Source of the DNA: JAFIEN01 sp051859505
Lineage (GTDB): Bacteria; Pseudomonadota; Alphaproteobacteria; Rhodobacterales; Rhodobacteraceae
Reading direction: 5' to 3'
Assembly (NCBI GenBank): GCA_051859505.1
Contig: JBHYFN010000071.1
Coordinates: 1-12,867, forward strand
Length of the DNA: 12,867 nt
Below, piece by piece: positions 1 through 6,066 of this stretch. The translations under genes were made by a program, and so were the position numbers. Below the pieces are notes generated by a model, which saw nothing but the letters and a program-made list of their open reading frames with translations, was not told where the DNA came from and made no database searches. How positions within the stretch are numbered: position 1 is the first letter of the stretch; each line of letters starts with the position of its first letter.

Positions 1-121
1 GTGGGGGGGGGGGGGGGGGGTTTGTCGCGCCCGCGCGCCCCTCCCCACGTGGGGGGTCGGGGGTTGGGGTGGGCCCCGCCAACGCGGGGCGGGGTGGGGG
101 GGGGTGTGGGCTGCCCCCACC
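1..121. repeat. G-rich low-complexity tract with G-quadruplex motifs
   Basis: The window opens with a run of 18 consecutive G (3-20) and stays strongly G-rich on the plus strand up to the DUF1638 stop codon. Two stretches fit the pattern of four G-runs with short loops: 51-73 (runs of 6, 5, 4 and 3 G) and 86-110 (runs of 4, 4, 9 and 3 G). Two inverted repeats are also visible: CCCCACGTGGGG at 43-54, and a 7-bp stem with loop CAAC at 73-90. Because the neighbouring gene is on the minus strand, the G-rich strand is its template and the transcript would be C-rich. No coding region is supported here. The tract could be an intergenic spacer or a low-quality contig end. Confidence 0.6.
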
Positions 122-766
122 CTACACCTTCATCAACTCCTTTCGCAGATCCCCATAGCCGGTGAACCGGCGTTCGAACGCCAGCCCCAATCGCTGTGCA
201 TGGGCTTGTGCCAGGTCCGTCAGGGCCGGATTCTCGGTCTGCGCCTGATAGACCAGGCGGTCGTAATTCCCGAAATACATATCCCGCAGCTCCGGGTGCC
301 GGTCGAGGCCAAGGGGCCGCCAGACGAAGGCATCGAACTGCCGTACCAGGAAGTCGGTCAGGTAGAAGGCCGTCATCTCCTCGCGCGCCGCAAATGCCGC
401 GTTGCCTTCAAAAAACGAATAGCAATGCGGCCCTTCCAGCATCTCGACGCCCAGATCCTTGCACTTTTCCTGCAAAAGCCCGCCCGTCCCGCAATCTCCA
501 TAGACCACGAAGACCGTCTCGTACCGCCCCCGGGCGTCGCGCACCGCCGTCTCGACGGCGGGGGTGATCCGGTCGGGCGTATTGTGCAGGATCGCGGGCA
601 GGCATTGCAGGTCGAGATGGTCCCAGCCGTTCGCGGCCTTGAGGTCCAGTACCTCGCGCGCCAGCGCGCCGCAGGCGATCAGAAGCACACGGCCCCGCCC
701 GGTGGGGGCGAGGCCGCTATTCGTCAGGTCCCGGTCGGTAGGTGCGCTGTCCGAAGGCCCGGTCAC
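122..766 (-). CDS. DUF1638 domain protein, corrinoid-linked
   Basis: 214 residues from a GTG start. I chose this start because its GTG overlaps the TGA of the corrinoid gene as GTGA (766-763), a typical translational-coupling arrangement; the ATG further upstream would lie inside that gene. The protein resembles the DUF1638 family (PF07796), which is found in methanogens and some bacteria close to corrinoid methyltransferase genes; its biochemical role is not established to my knowledge. Visible motifs are CGALAREV (C32), LHNTP (61-64 region), YGDCGTGG (C92) and HCYSFFEG (H114, C115). The conserved-looking Cys and His residues could bind a metal, but that is inference. There is no signal peptide or membrane segment, so it is probably cytosolic. 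The gene order suggests a part in, or accessory to, B12-dependent methyl transfer. It is the last gene of its unit before a G-rich tract. Confidence 0.85.
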   Translation of the reverse strand: MTGPSDSAPTDRDLTNSGLAPTGRGRVLLIACGALAREVLDLKAANGWDHLDLQCLPAILHNTPDRITPAVETAVRDARGRYETVFVVYGDCGTGGLLQEKCKDLGVEMLEGPHCYSFFEGNAAFAAREEMTAFYLTDFLVRQFDAFVWRPLGLDRHPELRDMYFGNYDRLVYQAQTENPALTDLAQAHAQRLGLAFERRFTGYGDLRKELMKV

Positions 767-1470
767 CGGGCGGCGGCGCCCTGGTTGTGCTTGCGGGCGA
801 CGAAGGTCTTGGCGGTTTCCACCGCCACGGCCGCATCGCGGCAATAGGCATCCGCCCCGATGGCGCGGCCGAATTCCTCGTTCAGGGGCGCACCGCCCAC
901 CAGCACGATGTAATCGTCGCGGATGCCCTTTTCCTTCATCGTGTCGATCACGACCTTCATATAGGGCATCGTCGTCGTCAGCAGCGCCGACATGCCGAGG
1001 ATATCGGGCTGTTCGGCCTCGAGCGCGTCGAGGTATTTCTCGACCGCATTGTTGATGCCGAGGTCCACCACCTCGAAGCCCGCGCCTTCCATCATCATGC
1101 CGACAAGGTTCTTGCCGATGTCATGGATGTCGCCCTTGACGGTGCCGATGACCATCTTGCCCACACGCGGCGCGCCGGTTTCGGCGAGAAGCGGCTTGAG
1201 GATCGCCATGCCGCCCTTCATCGCATTGGCGGCCAGAAGCACCTCGGGCACAAACAGGATCCCGTCGCGGAAATCGTTGCCCACGATGGTCATGCCGCCG
1301 ACCAGCGCCTTGGTCAGGATGTCGTAGGGCGTCCAGCCACGTTCGAGAAGGATGTTCACCCCCTCCTCGATCTCTTCCTTCAGGCCATCGTAGAGATCGT
1401 CGAACATCTGCGCGACAAGATCGTCGTCGTCGAGGTCCGAGAGGATGATTTCGTCGTCTTCGTCCGCCAT
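763..1470 (-). CDS. Stand-alone corrinoid (B12-binding) methyl-carrier protein
   Basis: 235 residues, cytosolic. An acidic N-terminus and a helical cap-like domain (about 1-95) are followed by a cobalamin-binding Rossmann-like domain (about 104-230). The base-off/His-on signature is intact: D114-x-H116-x-x-G119 in KGDIHDIG, then S161-A-L and the G192-G pair in VLVGGAP. The ATG at 1470 is preceded by AGAAAGG at a suitable distance. An upstream in-frame GTG at 1563 would add a basic 31-residue extension but has no Shine-Dalgarno sequence. Proteins of this shape carry a methyl group on cobalt between a donor methyltransferase and an acceptor enzyme; they match the B12 module of MetH or the MtaC/MttC type. 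The upstream homocysteine methyltransferase makes homocysteine the likely acceptor. The methyl donor enzyme and the reactivase are not in this window. Confidence 0.9.
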   Translation of the reverse strand: MADEDDEIILSDLDDDDLVAQMFDDLYDGLKEEIEEGVNILLERGWTPYDILTKALVGGMTIVGNDFRDGILFVPEVLLAANAMKGGMAILKPLLAETGAPRVGKMVIGTVKGDIHDIGKNLVGMMMEGAGFEVVDLGINNAVEKYLDALEAEQPDILGMSALLTTTMPYMKVVIDTMKEKGIRDDYIVLVGGAPLNEEFGRAIGADAYCRDAAVAVETAKTFVARKHNQGAAAR

Positions 1471-1562
1471 CCGGAAGGCCTTTCTCACGCTTGCTCGCTT
1501 CCACGCTCTGCGCCCGAAGCCTGTCGGGGTCTGAGCGGAAACCGACATGCTCTGTCGCGTCA

Positions 1563-1636
1563 CCGACGAGCTGTCGGAATTCGCCGGGCGCGAACGGAAT
1601 TTGGAAAATTCCGCGCCTGAATTTTGGAAATTCAGG
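1563..1636 (-). promoter_or_regulatory. Three intercistronic hairpins between bmt-like and corrinoid genes
   Basis: The 161-bp spacer holds three successive inverted repeats. At 1563-1577 the arms are CCGAC and GTCGG with a 5-nt loop. At 1595-1613 they are CGGAATTT and AAATTCCG with a 3-nt loop. At 1616-1636 they are CCTGAATTT and AAATTCAGG with a 3-nt loop. The last one contains the stop codon of the methyltransferase gene (1632-1634). The two A/T-rich repeats resemble each other and stand out against the GC-rich surroundings. No U-tract follows, so they do not look like ordinary terminators. They may be mRNA stability or processing elements that set different expression of the two genes, or DNA operators; the sequence does not decide. 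Confidence 0.5.
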
Positions 1637-2648
1637 CCTTGCGGCGGCGCCCGGTCCGTTCCCGCGGGGCAGGGCCCGCATCATCGGTTCCGTCGGAGGC
1701 CGAGGAGAAGGCGCCCAGCCTTTCGGCGATCCTCTCAAGCGTCGGCCGGTCGCCTCTTTCCGTGGTCTCGAGGCGCTTGCGCATCGCGGCAAGATGCTCG
1801 GGCATCGTGCCGCAGCAGCCGCCGATGATCGTCGCCCCGGCATCGCGGGCCAGCACCGCATAATCCGCCATCAGCTCGGGCGTGCCGTCGTAATGGATAT
1901 GGCCGTCGTGATATTTCGGAATGCCCGCGTTGCCCTTGGCGATCACCGGCAGTTCCGCCCCCGCCGCTGCAAAGCCCAGCACCGTGCGCAACAGATCGGA
2001 GGCGCCCACCCCGCAATTGGCCCCGAAAGCAAGCGGCGCATGGGGCAGTTTGCGCACCATCCGCACCATCTCGGCCGAGGTCAGGCCCATCATCGTGCGC
2101 CCTGCCGTGTCGAAGCTCATCGTGCCGCACCAGGGCATGCCGGCCAGCGCAAAGGCCTCGGCCGCGGCGCGGAATTCCTCGGCGGCCGAGATCGTCTCGA
2201 CCCAGAGCACATCGGCCCCGCCCGCCTTCAACCCCTCGGCCTGTTCGTGGAACATCTCGACCGCGATCTCGTGGGTGAGCGATCCCATCGGGGCCATGAT
2301 CTCGCCCGTCGGGCCGACCGACCCCGCGACGACCACGGGCTGCCCTGCGGCATCGGCCACCTCGCGCCCGATCTCGGCGGCGATGCGGTTGAGGCTGTGG
2401 ACGCGCCCTTCGGCGCCGTGCAGCCTGAGCCGGCTGGCGTTGCCGCCGAAGCTGTTGGTCAGGAACAGGTCGCTTCCCGCATCGACCGCACCCTTGTAAA
2501 GGGCGCGGATCCGGTCGGGATGGTCTTCGTTCCAGATCTCGGGAGGCTCGCCCGAGGCCAGCCCCATGTTGAACAGGTTGGTTCCCGTCGCGCCGTCGGC
2601 GAGGATCCAGTCGCGGGTCTCGAGGAGCCGGGTCAGGGCGTTGCTCAT
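1632..2648 (-). CDS. bmt: Zinc-dependent homocysteine S-methyltransferase (BHMT-like)
   Basis: 338 residues of the Hcy-binding family (PF02574), the fold shared by betaine-homocysteine methyltransferase and the N-terminal module of MetH. The barrel begins with DGATGT (18-23) and shows GPTGE (112-116) and ET (151-152). The three zinc ligands that activate homocysteine are present: C212 in GANCGVG and the C278-C279 pair in GGCCGT. After about residue 312 comes a low-complexity tail ending in a basic RTGRRRKA. The ATG follows TGAGG at a usable distance. Rhodobacterales homologues are commonly named betaine-homocysteine methyltransferase. The adjacent lone corrinoid protein instead points to the homocysteine module of a split cobalamin-dependent methionine synthase. 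I am confident of homocysteine methylation but not of the donor (betaine or methyl-cobalamin). It lies 49 nt after the zeta gene and probably shares its transcript. Confidence 0.88.
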   Translation of the reverse strand: MSNALTRLLETRDWILADGATGTNLFNMGLASGEPPEIWNEDHPDRIRALYKGAVDAGSDLFLTNSFGGNASRLRLHGAEGRVHSLNRIAAEIGREVADAAGQPVVVAGSVGPTGEIMAPMGSLTHEIAVEMFHEQAEGLKAGGADVLWVETISAAEEFRAAAEAFALAGMPWCGTMSFDTAGRTMMGLTSAEMVRMVRKLPHAPLAFGANCGVGASDLLRTVLGFAAAGAELPVIAKGNAGIPKYHDGHIHYDGTPELMADYAVLARDAGATIIGGCCGTMPEHLAAMRKRLETTERGDRPTLERIAERLGAFSSASDGTDDAGPAPRERTGRRRKA

Positions 2649-2697
2649 GGTCGGGCCTCAGGACTGCGGTGAGGGGAATGCCGGCGAAGGAGAGGGA

Positions 2698-3012
2698 TCA
2701 GACCTCGTTCATGATCTGGGTCTTGGCCTCGATCAGAAGCTCGGCCATCCTGGCGCGGATCGTCGCTTCATCGGCAAGCGTGCCGAGGTCGCCGGCGAGC
2801 TTGCGATAGACATCCTCGTGGCCGGCCTCCTCGAAATCGGCCTTGACGACTTCCATCGCATAGGCCTCGGCCTCGGGGCCGGATTTGCCCATCAGACCGG
2901 CGGCCCAGAGGCCCACCAGCCTGTTGCGGCGCGCCCCGGCCTTGAACTGCATTTCGGCGTCATGGGCAAATTTGTTCTCGAAGGCGGATTCACGTTCGTC
3001 GAAGCTGGACAT
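2698..3012 (-). CDS. F1-ATPase inhibitor subunit zeta (DUF1476)
   Basis: 104 residues, the usual length for the alphaproteobacterial zeta protein (PF07345, formerly DUF1476). In Paracoccus denitrificans this family binds F1-ATPase and blocks ATP hydrolysis, with the N-terminus as the inhibitory segment. Here the N-terminal part reads SSFDERESAFENKFAHD, followed by an all-helical body with GLWAAGLMGKSG (34-45) and a conserved-looking GHEDVYRKLAGDL stretch (64-76). The ATG is preceded by GGAAAGGA about 7 nt away. No signal peptide or membrane segment is seen; it should act on the cytoplasmic face of the ATP synthase. The gene stands apart from any atp genes, divergent from purC and immediately upstream of the methyltransferase genes, so its expression may be tied to theirs. 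Confidence 0.9.
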   Translation of the reverse strand: MSSFDERESAFENKFAHDAEMQFKAGARRNRLVGLWAAGLMGKSGPEAEAYAMEVVKADFEEAGHEDVYRKLAGDLGTLADEATIRARMAELLIEAKTQIMNEV

Positions 3013-3042
3013 GGCCGGTCCTTTCCGTGGGATGTGCTGGGT

Positions 3043-3073
3043 TTCATATGCCCGCGGGGTGGCTTGCCCGCAA
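3043..3073 (-). promoter_or_regulatory. Candidate sigma70 promoter for the zeta-bmt-corrinoid-DUF1638 unit
   Basis: On the minus strand a TTGCGG element (3073-3068) lies 17 nt upstream of CATATG (3050-3045), which overlaps TATGAA (3048-3043), about 30 nt before the zeta ATG. This is the only A/T-containing patch in the 162-bp divergent spacer to the purC start. The match to consensus is moderate, and no transcription start can be seen from sequence. The same bases include a small CTTGC/GCAAG inverted repeat (3063-3074). Confidence 0.3.
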
Positions 3074-3127
3074 GGGGGGCATCGCGTAAGAGCGGTGCAA
3101 AGCCGCAGGGGCAGGGCGCGGGGGCAC

Positions 3128-3145
3128 GTTTCGCCCGCCCGAAAC
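3128..3145. promoter_or_regulatory. Inverted repeat upstream of purC
   Basis: Arms GTTTCG (3128-3133) and CGAAAC (3140-3145) flank a C-rich 6-nt spacer, ending 29 nt before the purC ATG and upstream of its AGGAGG. It lies in the shared divergent region, so it could be an operator or a leader hairpin. No known regulator motif is recognised with confidence. Confidence 0.3.
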
Positions 3146-3174
3146 CGGCCCCGGGCTGCAGGTCAGGAGGGTGC

Positions 3175-3939
3175 ATGGCACCGCGTCGCAAGAAGATCTA
3201 CGAGGGCAAGGCGAAGATCCTCTACGAAGGGCCGGAGCCGGGCACGCTTGTCCAGTATTTCAAGGATGATGCCACCGCCGGCAACGGCGCCAAGAAGGAT
3301 GTGATCGACGGCAAGGGCGTGCTGAACAACCGGCTGTCGGAATTCTTCATGGCCGGTCTGGCGCAGATCGGGGTGCCGACGCATTTCATCCGCCGCCTCA
3401 ACATGCGCGAGCAGTTGATCCGCCAGGTCGAGATCATCCCGCTCGAGGTCATCGTGCGCAATTTCGCCGCCGGCTCGATGTCGCGCCGGCTGGGGATCGA
3501 CGAGGGGGTGCAACTGCCCCGGCCGATCATCGAGTTCTGCTACAAGGACGACAAGCTGGGCGATCCGCTGGTGCCCGAGGAATACATCATGGCCTTTGGC
3601 TGGGCCAGCCAGCAGGACCTGGACGATATCGTGGCGCTGGCGCTGCGGGTCAATGATTTCATGTCGGGCGTGATGCTGGGCGTGGGCATCCGTCTGGTGG
3701 ATTTCAAGATCGAGATCGGCCGCGTCTGGGACGGGGATTTCCACCGCCTCGTGGTGGCTGACGAGATCAGCCCCGACAGCTGCCGGCTGTGGGATATCGA
3801 GACGGGCCGCAAGCTTGACAAGGATGTGTTCCGGCAGGATCTGGGCAGCCTGGCCGATGCCTATACCGAGGTGGCCCGGCGGCTGGGGGTGTTGCCGTCC
3901 AACGTGACGCATCGCCCCAAGCCGACGCTTATCAACTGA
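3175..3939 (+). CDS. purC: SAICAR synthetase (phosphoribosylaminoimidazole-succinocarboxamide synthase)
   Basis: 254 residues, a normal length for bacterial PurC. The enzyme uses ATP to join aspartate to CAIR, giving SAICAR in de novo purine synthesis in the cytosol. The nucleotide-binding start KKIYEGKAKILYEG (6-19) is intact, as are the EVIVRNFAAGS segment (91-101), VDFKIEIGR (175-183) and the ADEISPDSCRLWD signature (195-207), which holds the metal and substrate residues. The ATG sits just after AGGAGG (spacing about 4-5 nt), which decides the start; in-frame extension upstream runs into the divergent spacer and is not credible. It is the first gene of the plus-strand purine group and is divergent from zeta. 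Confidence 0.97.
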   Translation: MAPRRKKIYEGKAKILYEGPEPGTLVQYFKDDATAGNGAKKDVIDGKGVLNNRLSEFFMAGLAQIGVPTHFIRRLNMREQLIRQVEIIPLEVIVRNFAAGSMSRRLGIDEGVQLPRPIIEFCYKDDKLGDPLVPEEYIMAFGWASQQDLDDIVALALRVNDFMSGVMLGVGIRLVDFKIEIGRVWDGDFHRLVVADEISPDSCRLWDIETGRKLDKDVFRQDLGSLADAYTEVARRLGVLPSNVTHRPKPTLIN

Positions 3940-3948
3940 GGCCGGGAT

Positions 3949-3964
3949 CTGGCCGTCCGGCCAG
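3949..3964 (+). other. Small intercistronic hairpin purC-purS
   Basis: Arms CTGGCC and GGCCAG with loop GTCC lie in the 49-nt spacer between purC and purS. There is no U-tract, so it is more likely a minor mRNA structure than a terminator. Confidence 0.3.
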
Positions 3965-3988
3965 GGCGAAACAGCGGGAGGAGAGCCG

Positions 3989-4228
3989 GTGAAGGCTGTT
4001 GTGCATGTCATGCTGAAGCAGGGCGTTCTGGATCCGCAGGGCGAGGCGGTGCGCCACGCGCTGGGCGCGCTGGGCTTTGCCGGGGTCGAGGCGGTGCGGC
4101 AGGGCAAGGTGATCGAGCTTGACCTGGCCCATCAGGATGCAAAGGCCGCGCAGGCCGAGGTGACGGCGATGTGCGAGCGGCTTCTGGCCAACACGGTGAT
4201 CGAATCCTACCGGATCGAGATCGTCTGA
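3989..4228 (+). CDS. purS: FGAM synthase subunit PurS
   Basis: 79 residues, typical for PurS. PurS dimers bridge PurL and PurQ in the multi-part formylglycinamidine ribonucleotide synthase used by bacteria that lack the long single-chain PurL. The sequence has the family's compact two-layer pattern: an opening beta strand (KAVVHVMLKQGVLDPQG), a central GFAGVEAVRQGKVIEL region, and a closing CERLLANTVIESYRIEIV strand. The start is a GTG preceded by GGAGGAG at a good distance (3977-3983). It follows purC by 49 nt. Its stop lies 3 nt before the next ATG, so translation of the downstream alcohol dehydrogenase may be coupled to it. The partner purQ lies about 1.8 kb downstream instead of next door; purL is not in the window. 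Confidence 0.95.
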   Translation: MKAVVHVMLKQGVLDPQGEAVRHALGALGFAGVEAVRQGKVIELDLAHQDAKAAQAEVTAMCERLLANTVIESYRIEIV

Positions 4229-4231
4229 GCG

Positions 4232-5284
4232 ATGCGCACCGCCCGGATGCGCGCCGCCGTCCTGCGGGACTACAACCGCCCCCCCGTGATCGAGGATGTG
4301 GCCCAACCGGACTGTCCCGAAGACGGGGTGGTGCTGCGGGTTCTGGCCTGCGGCATCTGCCGGTCGGACTGGCATGGCTGGACCGGCGAGCATCCCCGGG
4401 TCAAGCCGGGCCAGATCGGCGGGCATGAATATTGCGGCGAGGTGGTCGCAGCCGGCCCGCGCGCCCATCATCGGCCCGGCGCGCGGCTGGTGGCGCCGTT
4501 CATCCTGTCCTGCGGGGGCTGCGTCTCGTGCCGGTCGGGGCAGGGGCATACCTGCCCCGACCAGCGCCTTCCGGGCTTTACAGAGCCGGGGGCCTTTGCT
4601 GAATATGTCGCCGTGCCGTTCGACCACAATCTTGCGGTGCTGCCCGACAGCCTGTCGCCCACCATCGCGGCGGGGCTGGGCTGCCGGGTGACGACAGCCT
4701 GGCATGCGCTGACGGGTCGCGCCGCGGTGCAGGCGGGGGAATGGCTGGCGGTGCATGGCACCGGCGGCATCGGTCTGTCCGCGCTGATCCTTGGCCGCGC
4801 GCTTGGCGCAAGGGTCGTGGTCGTGGACGTGGTTCCCGAGAAGCTCGCGCTTGCGCTGAGCCTCGGGGCCGAGGCGGCGGTGGACGCAAGGGAGGGCGCC
4901 ACCGCCGCCGCCATCCGCGAGATCACCGGCGGCGGCGCCCATGTCAGCCTCGAGGCGCTGGGCATCGCCGAGACGACGAATGCCAGCATCGAATGCCTGC
5001 GCCCGCTGGGGCGGCATGTGCAGGTGGGGATGCCCGTCGGCCATACCGCGCGGATGGAGATCAACATGAACGCCGTCTACATGGGCAACCTCGCGCTCTA
5101 CGGCACGCGCGGCATGCCCAGCTGGCGCTATCCCAGCCTTCTGTCCTTCATCGAATCGGCCGGGATCGACTTCTCGCCCCTGATCGCGCGCGAGGTGCGG
5201 CTGTCGGATCTGGGGCGCGAGCTTGCCGCCTTCAACGGGCCGATGCCGCCGGGGGTGGCGGTGATCACGGATTTCCGCAGCTAG
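4232..5284 (+). CDS. Zinc-dependent medium-chain alcohol dehydrogenase
   Basis: 350 residues of the MDR superfamily. Catalytic zinc ligands are visible at C40 (ACGICRSDWH) and H65-E66 (GGHEYCG), with C151 (GLGCRV) as the likely third. The structural zinc lobe is complete: C94, C97, C100 and C108. The cofactor domain has the nucleotide loop GTGGIG (176-181), and an acidic D199 ends the second strand (VVVVDV), which favours NAD(H) over NADP(H). The substrate is not deducible; a primary or secondary alcohol or polyol is possible. The first ATG lies 3 nt after the purS stop and has a weak ribosome site, so coupling is likely; M6 is an alternative start. Its place in a purine operon is unexpected. 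Composition matches its neighbours, so there is no clear sign of recent transfer. Confidence 0.9.
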   Translation: MRTARMRAAVLRDYNRPPVIEDVAQPDCPEDGVVLRVLACGICRSDWHGWTGEHPRVKPGQIGGHEYCGEVVAAGPRAHHRPGARLVAPFILSCGGCVSCRSGQGHTCPDQRLPGFTEPGAFAEYVAVPFDHNLAVLPDSLSPTIAAGLGCRVTTAWHALTGRAAVQAGEWLAVHGTGGIGLSALILGRALGARVVVVDVVPEKLALALSLGAEAAVDAREGATAAAIREITGGGAHVSLEALGIAETTNASIECLRPLGRHVQVGMPVGHTARMEINMNAVYMGNLALYGTRGMPSWRYPSLLSFIESAGIDFSPLIAREVRLSDLGRELAAFNGPMPPGVAVITDFRS

Positions 5285-5359
5285 GCGGGGCTGGACAGGC
5301 TTCGCCGGCTTTGCCAGATTGAGGGCATTATACCTTGATCATTGCACGGCGGAAATTCG

Positions 5360-6040
5360 ATGACGGACAGACCTTCACCCGGTACGACCGCAGGACTTAT
5401 TGGCGGGCTGGTTGGTTGGAGACTGATCTCCTATGAAAGCCAGCAGACCGTCGACTATATCCAGAAACTGCGCGCAGACCGCGAGGCGGCGGGTCTTCCT
5501 CCGCTTTCCGAAGCCGAGATCCTGCGCAGGTCCTTCAAGCGGCAGTATCTCTCGGTCGAACTGGACGGCACGCGCCATGCGGGCTGGCGCGTCTGGTTCC
5601 TCATCTGGCTGACGCCTGCGGCGTTTCTGATCGCGACGGTGCTCTTCGTGATGGTGTCCCTGTTCCAGATGGCCACCTTCACCCGGACCGAGGCCGTGGT
5701 CGAGAGGGTCTATTCCTGGGAAGGCGACACGCCCTTCGACCGGGGGGTAGAGCAGTATTCGCCCGTCATGTGCTATACTTGGACGGATGGAACGGGCACC
5801 TGTGCGACGCCGGGAATGCGCCATCGTGACTGGAATTTCGAGGTCGGCTCCACGCACGAGATCCTGTTCAACCCCAATCGCAAGGCCAATGTCGTGATCC
5901 CCGGTTTCAGTCAGCAATGGGGGCTTCAGACGGCGCTGGCCGTCATCACGCTTGTCTTCGGACTGGTGGCCCTGTACCTGCACAGCCGTGTCCGCCGATG
6001 GCTGCGCGGCGGGGCGCAGCCGGCCCCTGGGGCGGCCTGA
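5360..6040 (+). CDS. DUF3592-like two-helix membrane protein
   Basis: 226 residues from the ATG at 5360; a TTG 18 nt upstream (5342) is possible but has no better ribosome site. Two hydrophobic segments are clear, about 78-104 and 189-207. The roughly 85 residues between them (TEAVVERVYSWEGD, YSPVMCYTWTDGTG, GSTHEILFNPNRKANVV) follow the pattern of DUF3592 proteins, whose function is unknown. This loop carries two Cys (C138, C148) that could form a disulfide if it faces the periplasm. The N-terminal 75 residues are polar, with a charged helix around 30-62. The 75-bp spacer before it is less GC-rich than the surroundings (ATTATACC around 5327-5334), which hints at its own promoter. No function can be assigned, and its presence inside the purine group is unexplained. 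Confidence 0.75.
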   Translation: MTDRPSPGTTAGLIGGLVGWRLISYESQQTVDYIQKLRADREAAGLPPLSEAEILRRSFKRQYLSVELDGTRHAGWRVWFLIWLTPAAFLIATVLFVMVSLFQMATFTRTEAVVERVYSWEGDTPFDRGVEQYSPVMCYTWTDGTGTCATPGMRHRDWNFEVGSTHEILFNPNRKANVVIPGFSQQWGLQTALAVITLVFGLVALYLHSRVRRWLRGGAQPAPGAA

Positions 6041-6066
6041 CAGGATCGCAGCACGGGGGCCCGGGC

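Noticed and set aside
767..844. Upstream ATG start for the DUF1638 gene at 844.
   Set aside because: It would overlap the corrinoid gene by 82 bp. The GTG at 766 in the GTGA overlap gives a normal domain start.
104..847. Plus-strand open frame antisense to the DUF1638 gene.
   Set aside because: The minus strand carries the recognisable DUF1638 motifs and the coupling overlap with its neighbour; the plus frame starts in the G-rich tract and has no family features.
1471..1563. N-terminal extension of the corrinoid protein to a GTG at 1563.
   Set aside because: The added 31 residues are basic and unlike the acidic start of the family, there is no ribosome site at the GTG, and the ATG at 1470 has one.
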